From NCBI GenBank assembly GCA_021777035.1, contig JAIQZR010000124.1, positions 1 to 41,400 of the forward strand: 41,400 nucleotides of DNA, given 5' to 3'. The notes under the pieces were generated by a model. The model was not told the origin of the DNA. It was given only the letters and a program-made list of their open reading frames with translations, and did not search any database. This stretch comes from Candidatus Scalindua sp. GTDB lineage: Bacteria > Planctomycetota > Brocadiia > Brocadiales > Scalinduaceae. Positions 16,328 through 24,170 of the stretch are shown piece after piece (the stretch's first letter is position 1; every line of letters starts with the position of its first letter). Both the position numbers and the translations under genes were made by a program.

Positions 16328-17209
16328 TTAAATAAAATGTAAAAAAAGTGCCACATAAATATCTAAATACTCATCAATAATCTCTACAGAAACATCTTTA
16401 AACAGCAAACATATAAAAGCGGCCAATGACAAAAACGGACCGTAAGGAATCATATTCCCCCTCCTTGAAATAAGCCTGGGTACACTAAACAATAATCCAA
16501 AAAAAGGGGCCAGGAAAAAAGTTGCAACAGCTAACTTCCATCCTAAAAAGCCGCCTATTACACCCATTAGCTTTACATCACCAAAACCCATGGCATCTTT
16601 TCTTAATATCAGTTTGCCAATTATACCACAGAAAAAAATCATTCCTCCTGAAACAAGGATCCCTACCACCGATGCCAGCAAGGAAATCATCCATTGGTTT
16701 GCACTATTATCAAAATATCCTAGCGTACTATCTAAATTATGAAATCCTGTACACAAAAGGCCTGCTATTATGGCCAAAATCAGCCCGGTGTACGTAATTT
16801 CATTAGGTATGATGTACAATTTTAAATCTACAAAAGAACCAACAATAAGGAGGCAACAAAAGACCAGATAAAAGATATAATCAGAAACTAAATCACCACT
16901 TATTATCAAGACGCTATGGAACAGCAACAGGAAGACAATGCCTGTAATTATCTCTATTATTGGATATAGTACTGAAATTTTATGTTGACAATGCCTGCAT
17001 TTGCCTCTGAGAAAAAGATAGCTTAAAACCGGAATATTGTCATACCATACTATGTGTTTACTACAATTAACGCATTTTGAAGCTGGCCACAACAATGAAA
17101 TTTTTTCGGGAATTCTACAAATGCATACATTTAGAAAACTTCCTATAACGAGCCCCAGGCCGAAAACCCATAGTTGAATAATAATTCCCTGTAAACTTAA
17201 GTATTCCAC
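16328..17209 (-). CDS. pilD: Prepilin peptidase / N-methyltransferase (type IV pilus or type II secretion)
   Basis: 293-residue polytopic membrane protease that cleaves and N-methylates type IV prepilins and pseudopilins. The N-terminal cytoplasmic domain has the zinc tetrad C46-x2-C49 and C71-x2-C74 (KCVNCS, KCRHCQ). The two catalytic aspartates are Asp128 (SFVDLKLYIIPNE) and Asp211 in GFGDVKLMG. About seven or eight hydrophobic segments follow the usual order. Downstream of recJ by 45 bp on the same strand. Its substrates are not encoded in the window. Confidence 0.93.
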   Translation of the reverse strand: MEYLSLQGIIIQLWVFGLGLVIGSFLNVCICRIPEKISLLWPASKCVNCSKHIVWYDNIPVLSYLFLRGKCRHCQHKISVLYPIIEIITGIVFLLLFHSVLIISGDLVSDYIFYLVFCCLLIVGSFVDLKLYIIPNEITYTGLILAIIAGLLCTGFHNLDSTLGYFDNSANQWMISLLASVVGILVSGGMIFFCGIIGKLILRKDAMGFGDVKLMGVIGGFLGWKLAVATFFLAPFFGLLFSVPRLISRRGNMIPYGPFLSLAAFICLLFKDVSVEIIDEYLDIYVALFLHFI

Positions 17210-17254
17210 TTTTAAATTATGTGTGTGTTATGTTAATAGAACGTTATTTCGTTT

Positions 17255-19183
17255 TCAAGTAGAAATATCTTTTAGTTCAAGCTCTACGCCATCTTTGTAC
17301 ATCATGTCGTTATTGTTATACATACTATTTATTTCTCTCCGAAATGGCCGCCTGAGCACATAGGCAATAGAGCAATTCCCATTGTTTTGTTTAAGATCCT
17401 CCATTTTATCTCCCAAACCGAAGCCAACTGTTTTGAATGAAACATCTCCCTGCCTCACATAAAAACCCAAATGATTACCATTAACTCCAAAACGGCGTAT
17501 CTGGCCAACAGCCTTTACATTCCTGGTCGCAAAAACGGGAACCTGATTACCTTCTCCATGTGGAAACAAACATTCTATCTCCTTGAATAAAGAGTTTGAA
17601 ATTGACGACAACTTAACTTCAAGATCAATATTTAGTGTCGGAATTAAATCTTCCTCTTCCATCTGCTCCGTTGAAACGGTATTAAAAACTTCCTCAAACT
17701 CAGGAATATCTTTTTTTAATATTTTCAACCCTGCGGCTTGTGCATGCCCCCCAAATGAAATCAGCATCTTCCTGTCAGTAAAATATTCCTGACATTTTAG
17801 CAAAGCGTTATATAAATTGAAATCTGGGATTGATCTCGCAGAACCATGCCCTACCTCGCCATCAGTCGCAATTATAATGACCGGTCTGTAGAATTCCGAT
17901 ACAAGCCTTGAAGCAACAATGCCTATTACCCCCTGGTGCCAACTGTCATCCGATATTATAATTGCCATTTTTGAGTCAATATCTACATCATTTAATATCT
18001 GCTGCCTTGCCGATTTTAATATTTCACTTTGTATTTTCTGCCTTCTCTTGTTTTCACTTTCCAAATATTCGGCCAACTCCTTTGCTTCATTCTCGCATTT
18101 TGCAGTCAACAGTTCTACTCCCTTTTTTGCCTTTCCTACTCTTCCGGCAGCATTGATTCTTGGCCCTAAATTAAATCCCACATGTGATGACCGGATCGTT
18201 TTGTCTTTAAGCCCTGCAATCTCTTTAAGCGCATTAATTCCAGGATTTTTAGAATTCTGCAGAGCACTAAGACCGTACTTTGCCAATATTCTGTTTTCCT
18301 GCTTTAAAGGAACAACATCAGCGATTGTGCCTAAAGCGGCCAACCCTATTGCGTCCATAAGAAAATCTTTAAACTCACCTGCGACTTTCTTATTTGGTGG
18401 GCGAACAGTCCCCATCCGTTCTGTCTTTTCCAGCCCAGCTGGGTCATTTGCACGAGCAGAGGCAACTTGCCCTAATGCCCACGCAAGCATAAAAGCAACT
18501 CCGACACCAGCAAGCTCTCTGAATGGATAATTTGAGGTCGTCAATTTAGGGTTAATCAGCCCAAAAGCATAATCACAGCCACAAGGTACTGAGTTCTGCT
18601 CCCCAGTACCTTTGTCTCCGTCTGATAATTTGTCTCCAGGCTCATGATGATCAGTAATTATAAGATCAATACCTTTTTCTCTGGCGAATTTAGCTTCCTC
18701 AAAAGAGTTAACACCACAATCAACGGTAATAATAACTTTTGCGCCCCTTTCGCTTAGCGTCTCGATTGCACTAACACTTAAACCATAGCCCTCTTCCAGG
18801 CGATCCGGTATGTAATAATCAATTAAGGATTGCTGGTTCCAATACAATTTGGAAAGTGTCTCAAGGCACTTCACCATCAATGCTGTTGCAGAAATACCAT
18901 CAACATCATAATCACCATACACCGTGATTTTTTCACCTTGACTTAACGCATCAATAATCCTCTCACTCGACTTTTTGATATCGGGCAGCAACATCGGATC
19001 ACTCAGCAAAGATAGATTTGATTGTAAAAATATTTTGGCAGATTCCACATCAGTAAGACCTCTATTAATCAACAACTGTGACAACAATGGAGAAACACGA
19101 AGTGCATCAGAAATCTCTGTTTGGAGACTTACATTCAAAGGAGGGCATACCCATTTTTTTTGAGATAATTCCCGGATGATCAT
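17255..19183 (-). CDS. recJ: Single-stranded-DNA-specific exonuclease RecJ
   Basis: 642-residue 5'-3' single-strand exonuclease acting in recombination and mismatch repair. DHH-family motifs are in order: YGDYDVDG (89-96), TVDCG (153-157), TDHHEPG with DHH at 178-180, LGPRINAAGRVG and, in the DHHA1 part, HGSARSIPDFN and SFGGHAQAAGL. An OB-like C-terminal region follows. A moderately polar insertion lies near 235-265 (NDPAGLEKTERMGTV). Full length for the family. Start ATG at 19183. Confidence 0.96.
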   Translation of the reverse strand: MIIRELSQKKWVCPPLNVSLQTEISDALRVSPLLSQLLINRGLTDVESAKIFLQSNLSLLSDPMLLPDIKKSSERIIDALSQGEKITVYGDYDVDGISATALMVKCLETLSKLYWNQQSLIDYYIPDRLEEGYGLSVSAIETLSERGAKVIITVDCGVNSFEEAKFAREKGIDLIITDHHEPGDKLSDGDKGTGEQNSVPCGCDYAFGLINPKLTTSNYPFRELAGVGVAFMLAWALGQVASARANDPAGLEKTERMGTVRPPNKKVAGEFKDFLMDAIGLAALGTIADVVPLKQENRILAKYGLSALQNSKNPGINALKEIAGLKDKTIRSSHVGFNLGPRINAAGRVGKAKKGVELLTAKCENEAKELAEYLESENKRRQKIQSEILKSARQQILNDVDIDSKMAIIISDDSWHQGVIGIVASRLVSEFYRPVIIIATDGEVGHGSARSIPDFNLYNALLKCQEYFTDRKMLISFGGHAQAAGLKILKKDIPEFEEVFNTVSTEQMEEEDLIPTLNIDLEVKLSSISNSLFKEIECLFPHGEGNQVPVFATRNVKAVGQIRRFGVNGNHLGFYVRQGDVSFKTVGFGLGDKMEDLKQNNGNCSIAYVLRRPFRREINSMYNNNDMMYKDGVELELKDIST

Positions 19184-19242
19184 TCAATTTATAATTAATT
19201 GACTTTTAATTTAGCTTACGAGAACAGCACCGTACTATCAAT

Positions 19243-19998
19243 TTATGTGCAAAGCAAGGCATCCTGCATCTTCTCTATAAATCCTTGATTGAAGTGCTTC
19301 GTTCCCAGACAAGGGTTGACTATATAAAACGGCACATTAAACCCGAAAGCAAACATTTTCTCTTTGCATCCATCTATCTCTTTGGCTGTATGATTTTTAT
19401 GTATGTTAATGACAACAAAGTCTATCTTATCAAGCAATAGTCTGGCAGACCTCTTTATTTTGTCTATTGTTGGAGATACAACCAAAATAGCCACATCCGC
19501 GCTTTGAACACGAAGAAAACTATTGCCTTCAATTACCAAATTATGTTCTCTGTCAAAGCAATCCAACGAAGCCTCAATTCCGGCTTTTTCTACATTCGCA
19601 TCAGATTGCAGCCAGACAACTTTACAGGCCCCCGCTCTTGACAACAGATCAGTATCTTTTCCTTTTTCCCTTAAAACGCTATCACTTGTTACAATCGTAA
19701 AAGGCTCATATCCGTCATCACACGTATGACAGTCCGTGTGTCTGGGGCAAGAACCTTCATGCCTTATGGTAATTTTTAGAGCACTCCATGAACTTTCAGG
19801 AAAAAACAGGTCAGGTGAGTGTTCTATTGCTCCATAAGAAGTACTAGCTGCATGCTGCAATATACGCCTGTGACTGACTATTTTCTCACTATTTTTGTTA
19901 AATAATTGTGTTCGTCCAGATAAACTACTCAAAAGAAATGATGCTATAGTAGTCTTGCCTACTCCACTTGACGTTCCTGCAACTACGACTTTCTTCAT
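19243..19998 (-). CDS. P-loop NTPase of unknown function with Cys-rich loop
   Basis: 251 residues. The N-terminus VVVAGTSSGVGKTTIASFLL is a Walker A of the CobB/CbiA/MobB-like (SIMIBI) kind, and LVIEGNSFLRVQSADVAILVVSP resembles their Walker B/switch region. A loop with C-x5-C-x2-C (CPRHTDCHTC) precedes DDGYEPFTIVTSD, suggesting a metal or cluster site. It overlaps the NuoF-like gene by 4 bp (ATGA), so it is translationally coupled to it. A role as a maturation or insertion factor for a metalloenzyme that uses the NuoE/NuoF module is a guess from context; I do not recognise the specific family. Confidence 0.7.
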   Translation of the reverse strand: MKKVVVAGTSSGVGKTTIASFLLSSLSGRTQLFNKNSEKIVSHRRILQHAASTSYGAIEHSPDLFFPESSWSALKITIRHEGSCPRHTDCHTCDDGYEPFTIVTSDSVLREKGKDTDLLSRAGACKVVWLQSDANVEKAGIEASLDCFDREHNLVIEGNSFLRVQSADVAILVVSPTIDKIKRSARLLLDKIDFVVINIHKNHTAKEIDGCKEKMFAFGFNVPFYIVNPCLGTKHFNQGFIEKMQDALLCT

Positions 19999-21632
19999 TT
20001 TATTAGAGCTTCATATTCGTTTATGAAGTACCTGATTGTAGATAGTACGGGATTTGGGGCCGTTTGTCCAAGCCCACATAAAGAAGCAGTCTGTGTAACA
20101 TATGCCATCTCTTTTAGATCCTCTATATCACTTCTGCAACCTTCTCCCTTGGTTATCTTTGTCAATATATCCAGCATTTTTCTTGTGCCGACTCTACAAG
20201 GCACACATTTACCACATGATTCTTCCTGTACAAATTCCATAAAATACCTTGAAATATCAACCATCGAAGTATCATTGTCCATGACTATCAAACCACCAGA
20301 CCCCATGATAGCACCAACCGCCTTTACAGATTCATAATCTATCGGTAGATCCAGGTGTTCTTCAGGCACACAGCCACCTGAAGGGCCTCCCATCTGTGCC
20401 GCCTTAAAACCGCGGCGACCTGGTATTCCACCTCCTATATCAAAAATAATCTCTCTCAAGGTTGTTCCCATTGGTACTTCCACCAAACCGGTATTCTTTA
20501 CCTTACCAGCCAGTGCAAAAATTTTGGTTCCCGCACCATTTTTTGTACCAAGTTGCTTATACCATCCAGCACCTTCTGCAATTATCACCGGTATATTAGC
20601 TAATGTCTCTACATTGTTAATATTAGTTGGCCTATTCCACAATCCGGAGTTTGCAGGAAAAGGAGGACGAGGACGCGGCATTCCCCTTTTACCTTCAATA
20701 GATGCAATGAGGGCTGTCTCTTCACCACAGACAAAAGCGCCTGCTCCCATTTTAATTTCCAGATCAAAATTGAACCCGGAACCAAGAATATTATTGCCCA
20801 GCAAATTCAGTTTTCTGGCCTGTGCAATCGCATTCCTGAGATGATTAACGGCAATTGGATACTCAGCCCTCACATAAACAAAGCCTTTTTCAGCACCGAT
20901 TGCACGCGCAGCAATCAGCATTCCCTCAATCACCGCATGAGGATCACCTTCCAGGATGGCTCTGTCCATAAAAGCCCCAGGATCACCTTCATCGGCATTA
21001 CATATTAAATATTTAGTATCGCCTTTCGCCTTTCTACAAAAACCCCACTTAAGCCCTGTGGGGAAGCCGGCACCTCCACGACCTCTTATACCGGAGCGGG
21101 TAATTTCGCGGATTATCTGTTCCGGATCAAATTCAAAAAGTGCCTTTGCGAACGCATCATATCCTTTTCTTTCTATATATTGTTCGATACTGTTCGGATC
21201 AATAATCCCACAATTTCTTAAAACAATTTTATTCTGTCTGCTATAAAACGGTATGTCCTTCAGATACGGAATTTTTTTACCGGCTTCTGCATAACAGAGC
21301 TTATTAATAACCTCTCCTTTTAAAACTGTACTGGCAATAATGTCCGGCACAATATCCACGGTAACCCTGCCATAAAAAACACCAGGAGGATCTATAGTCA
21401 TAACCGGAGCCCTTGCACAGAGACCTTGACACCCGGTCTCTACAACCTCGACCTTATTCTGTAATTTTTGTTTTTTAATCTGTTTACTGAACTCCGCATA
21501 AACTTCTTGAGCGCCCAGAGCCCGACAACCGGTCATACAAATAGATACTTTGACCTTATCCTTTTTAACCTTCTTATCACTTGATTTTCTCATAGCAATA
21601 AGATCGTCATACGATTTTAATCTTTTTAACAT
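19995..21632 (-). CDS. NuoF-like NADH-binding flavoprotein with N-terminal thioredoxin-like [2Fe-2S] domain
   Basis: 545 residues. The N-terminal ferredoxin-like domain has C32-x3-C36 and C68-x3-C72 as in HndC/HydB/HoxF-type proteins. The core NuoF domain has the NADH/FMN motifs GRGGAGFPTGLKWGF (184-198) and GAGAFVCGEETALIASIEGK (297-316), and the [4Fe-4S] ligands C473, C476, C479 (SCGKCVPC) and C519 (SLCGLG). It lacks the C-terminal two-[4Fe-4S] ferredoxin domain often found in HndC-type subunits. With NuoE it forms a diaphorase that moves electrons between NAD(P)H and a catalytic partner such as a hydrogenase or formate dehydrogenase. No such partner is in the window. Confidence 0.9.
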   Translation of the reverse strand: MLKRLKSYDDLIAMRKSSDKKVKKDKVKVSICMTGCRALGAQEVYAEFSKQIKKQKLQNKVEVVETGCQGLCARAPVMTIDPPGVFYGRVTVDIVPDIIASTVLKGEVINKLCYAEAGKKIPYLKDIPFYSRQNKIVLRNCGIIDPNSIEQYIERKGYDAFAKALFEFDPEQIIREITRSGIRGRGGAGFPTGLKWGFCRKAKGDTKYLICNADEGDPGAFMDRAILEGDPHAVIEGMLIAARAIGAEKGFVYVRAEYPIAVNHLRNAIAQARKLNLLGNNILGSGFNFDLEIKMGAGAFVCGEETALIASIEGKRGMPRPRPPFPANSGLWNRPTNINNVETLANIPVIIAEGAGWYKQLGTKNGAGTKIFALAGKVKNTGLVEVPMGTTLREIIFDIGGGIPGRRGFKAAQMGGPSGGCVPEEHLDLPIDYESVKAVGAIMGSGGLIVMDNDTSMVDISRYFMEFVQEESCGKCVPCRVGTRKMLDILTKITKGEGCRSDIEDLKEMAYVTQTASLCGLGQTAPNPVLSTIRYFINEYEALIK

Positions 21633-21648
21633 TTTCTATCCCTAAGTA

Positions 21649-22122
21649 TTAGTTTGAATATTCTTTCACAATATCCGTCACCGTGTCTGTCGTCAACTTA
21701 CCAAAATATCTATCATCTACCATCATTACCGGTGCAAGAAAGCATGTTCCAATACACGCAACTGTTTCCAGAGTAAATTGATAATCTGCCGTCGTTTCCC
21801 CTTCGACCACGTTTAAATACTCCTTTACTCTCTCTTTGACGTCATCCACACCTTTTACATGACAGGCAGTACCGTTACAAATTTTTACCGCGTGCTTACC
21901 ACGCGGTATAAGAGTAAATTGTGAATAAAACGTGACAACACCAAAGACCCTTGTCAGTGGCACATCCGTTAACCTGGATATCTCTTTCATTACCGATTTC
22001 GGTAAGTATCCATATTTATCCTGGGCTTGTTGTAAGATTGCGATCAGGTTCGATTCATAATCATGAACATATTCTGAAATAATCCTGGCCACAGGTTTTA
22101 GATCTATGGTTTTATCTTCCAC
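21649..22122 (-). CDS. NuoE-like thioredoxin-fold [2Fe-2S] subunit
   Basis: 157 residues: an N-terminal helical bundle (YGYLPKSVMKEIS, VFGVVTFYSQF) and a thioredoxin-like domain with the [2Fe-2S] ligands C82, C87 (CNGTAC), C123 and C127 (CIGTC). Full length for the NuoE/HndA/HoxE family. It starts with GTG; AAGGAGGAGAC immediately upstream supports this choice. Lies 16 bp ahead of the NuoF-like gene and 22 bp after purQ. Partner of NuoF in a diaphorase module. Confidence 0.93.
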   Translation of the reverse strand: MEDKTIDLKPVARIISEYVHDYESNLIAILQQAQDKYGYLPKSVMKEISRLTDVPLTRVFGVVTFYSQFTLIPRGKHAVKICNGTACHVKGVDDVKERVKEYLNVVEGETTADYQFTLETVACIGTCFLAPVMMVDDRYFGKLTTDTVTDIVKEYSN

Positions 22123-22144
22123 GTCTCCTCCTTAATATCATGAA

Positions 22145-22963
22145 CTAAAATGCCCTGCTGATATAGTTTACGGCATTCCTAAATATGGCAATTCCATCAC
22201 CTTCTGCTTTTAATCCTTCCCTTGTCCATCTTGGATGCTGAGTCGGATCAATATGACGTTCAGGATGCGGCATCATGCCAAGGATCCTTCCTGTTGAATC
22301 GCAAACTCCGGCAATATTACCCGAAGAACCGTTTGGATTCCATGGATAACCAGACATATTACCATCTTTATCAACATATTTAAATACTATTTGCCCGGAT
22401 TTATCAAGTTTCTCTATCTCTTCCTGGTTCTCTGCAACAAATTTCCCCTCAGCGTGGGCTATTGGAACATACATGAAACTATCATTATCAACAAAAACAG
22501 ACCTGTTTGAAGCTGACTTCAAATAAACCCATCTATCCTCAAATTTATTTGAGTCATTGTAAGCCAAAGTGAATCGCTGTTTATCACCGGCCAAAGATGT
22601 CTGGAGCCCCTTCACCTCCGGCAATAGTCCCATTTTCATTAAAACCTGAAAGCCATTACAGATACCAATTATCAACTTACCATCGTCAATAAACCTCATA
22701 AGTTCATCCAATACCTGTTGTCTGAGCTGATTTGCCAGAACCTTTCCTGCGGCAATGTCATCCCCATAGGTAAATCCACCAGGCAAAACAAAGATATGAT
22801 ATGGGCTTAATAAACCTTTTACCTTAACCAATTGATTAACATGCATCAGATCCACATCAGCACCTGCTTTTTCAAGTGCATACTGCGTTTCGTAAGCGCA
22901 GTTAGTTCCAGCCGTACGAAGTATTACGGCTCTGGGTTTATTATTATTTTTTTCTACTGCCAT
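22145..22963 (-). CDS. purQ: Phosphoribosylformylglycinamidine synthase, glutaminase subunit PurQ
   Basis: 272-residue class I glutaminase that feeds ammonia to PurL in purine synthesis. Nucleophile Cys102 in IGICNGFQVL, the FGAM-synthase motif LPGGFTYGDDIAAGK, and the catalytic His-Glu in MMPHPERHIDP are present. Slightly longer than the classical 225-residue PurQ because of insertions in the middle (YVDKDGNMSGYPWNPNGSSG), as in the glutaminase domains of larger forms. purL is on the same strand but 1.2 kb upstream, separated by repeat-rich DNA. Confidence 0.95.
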   Translation of the reverse strand: MAVEKNNNKPRAVILRTAGTNCAYETQYALEKAGADVDLMHVNQLVKVKGLLSPYHIFVLPGGFTYGDDIAAGKVLANQLRQQVLDELMRFIDDGKLIIGICNGFQVLMKMGLLPEVKGLQTSLAGDKQRFTLAYNDSNKFEDRWVYLKSASNRSVFVDNDSFMYVPIAHAEGKFVAENQEEIEKLDKSGQIVFKYVDKDGNMSGYPWNPNGSSGNIAGVCDSTGRILGMMPHPERHIDPTQHPRWTREGLKAEGDGIAIFRNAVNYISRAF

Positions 22964-23016
22964 AGTTATAATTTAGTCATTTAGGTTAAGACTGGACTCC
23001 CGGCAAAAGCAGGAGT

Positions 23017-23072
23017 ATTTCCTCTCTTTCGAGAGGACTCCATAACCGGAATCCTCTCGAAAGAGAGGAAAT
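23017..23072. repeat. Nested palindrome ahead of purQ
   Basis: A perfect 21-bp inverted repeat (23,017-23,037 with 23,052-23,072) has a 14-nt loop. Each arm is itself a hairpin (CCTCTC-TTTC-GAGAGG), so the DNA can fold as one long stem or two short ones. It lies 54-109 nt before the purQ start on the minus strand. It could be a regulatory leader structure or a repeat. Confidence 0.6.
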
Positions 23073-23380
23073 TTATGCATTTAATATTTAATTTACAAAG
23101 TAAAGGTTGACTGCCATTTATTATTTCGTTCTGTTTTATAGATATCATTTTCGTCCTCACAAATATAGTGAGACAAGTGCGAGAGCTGGATAAGGTGAGT
23201 CGTACACAAAAGAACTGAGCAATTATAATCATCTCATAAAATAAATGCAAACCGTTTTAAATCAACTGTTTTAAATCAACATAATTATTGAATATGCAAA
23301 AAAAATTACGTATCATTTTACTTTAGTTTAACTGAGCCACATAGCTTCGGATAGTTTAATAAAATAAAAGGAAAATTTAA

Positions 23381-23542
23381 TTGAACAAACATATCACAAT
23401 TGACCCTCGTATATGCAACGGCAAACCAGTAGTTTCTGGTACACGAATACCCGTTACGGTAGTATTGGATCAGGTTGCGACCGTCCTCCAATATTGTCAC
23501 TCGGTCATTGAGCATACCGAGCTTGAAGTCAAAAGAATTTGA
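23381..23542 (+). pseudogene. Truncated DUF433 (antitoxin-like) gene
   Basis: The 53-codon reading (TTG start, AAAGGAAAA about 5 nt upstream) begins MNKHITIDPRICNGKPVVSG and TRIPVTVVLDQVA, the N-terminal signature of DUF433 proteins, which usually accompany PIN-like toxins. The following segment aligns without gaps to the family pattern (ELEVKRI for the usual ELEVEDI) but has lost its conserved acidic residues. A TGA at 23,540 ends it about 20 residues early. No toxin partner is present. Confidence 0.6.
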
Positions 23543-23743
23543 GAATCGGTTAGTTATTGTAAAATCGACAGGAATTCGATGGATATACACAGCGTAGGGT
23601 TCAAGAAAAAAATGGAAAATCGGTGTAAAAACAGACCTTTTATTTTCTCAATCATGACAATATTTTATTATTGTGTATCATTCCCAATTTTATATAATAC
23701 GCTGATTATGGACGTCTGATAAGCTTTGAATTTCCTATACACC

Positions 23744-23928
23744 AAATTAAACCTTCGGCATAAAGATACAGGTAGGAGCCAACTCCCGTTGGCGACCGTA
23801 CCGAACAGTACATTCGCCAGCCCGACAATGATTCTGGCGGGGGCGGGTTGGCGACCGTGATTCGCATGCTATGGTAGGTGATATTCGCTCGCCGTCGAGA
23901 GACGGCTCATACCAAACTTTGAATTTCC
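23744..23928 (+). repeat. GGAGCCAACTCC dispersed repeat, copy A
   Basis: Begins AAATTAAACCTTCGGCATAA, contains GTAGGAGCCAACTCC, GTACCGAACAGTAC and GGTTGGCGACCG, and ends with the small hairpin GCCGTC-GAGA-GACGGC and ACCAAACTTTGAA. Related copies are at 33,887-34,030, 34,240-34,399 and, reversed and partial, 38,095-38,183. Confidence 0.75.
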
Positions 23929-23937
23929 GCCACTACA

Positions 23938-24038
23938 GATTCAATCCTGCAGATTGAATCGAAACGTTCAGGTTCAGGCCGCAAACCTGAACCAGCAATA
24001 AGCATGCTGAGATCACGGACAAACAGAGTTTGTCCGTG
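23938..24038. repeat. Three successive short hairpins
   Basis: GATTCAATC-CTGCA-GATTGAATC (23,938-23,960), GGTTCAGG-N7-CCTGAACC (23,971-23,993) and CACGGACAAAC-AGA-GTTTGTCCGTG (24,014-24,038) follow one another. The last repeats the core of the terminator hairpin at 10,218-10,248. Confidence 0.6.
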
Positions 24039-24170
24039 CCACACGAATACTACATTTTAAAACAATGCGAAATTGGTCATACGTGAACGCTGCCATGTTT
24101 AATCTCCATCAACATTCTTATGTCCCAGTCCTTTTACAAGCTTTTACCGCTTCAATGTTTTGTTTTTAAA

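Larger units (their letters stand above)
22964..24170. other. Gene-poor, hairpin-rich gap between purL and purQ
   Basis: About 1.2 kb with no intact gene. It holds a 21-bp nested hairpin in front of purQ, a broken DUF433 gene, one copy of the GGAGCCAACTCC repeat, and three successive short hairpins. The two flanking genes encode subunits of the same enzyme and face the same way, so the gap probably grew by insertion of repeats. Confidence 0.6.

Noticed and set aside
23541-23599. Continuation of the DUF433 remnant into a toxin gene
   Set aside because: A short frame (ENRLVIVKSTGIRW) looked faintly toxin-like, but it is too short and has no recognisable motif.
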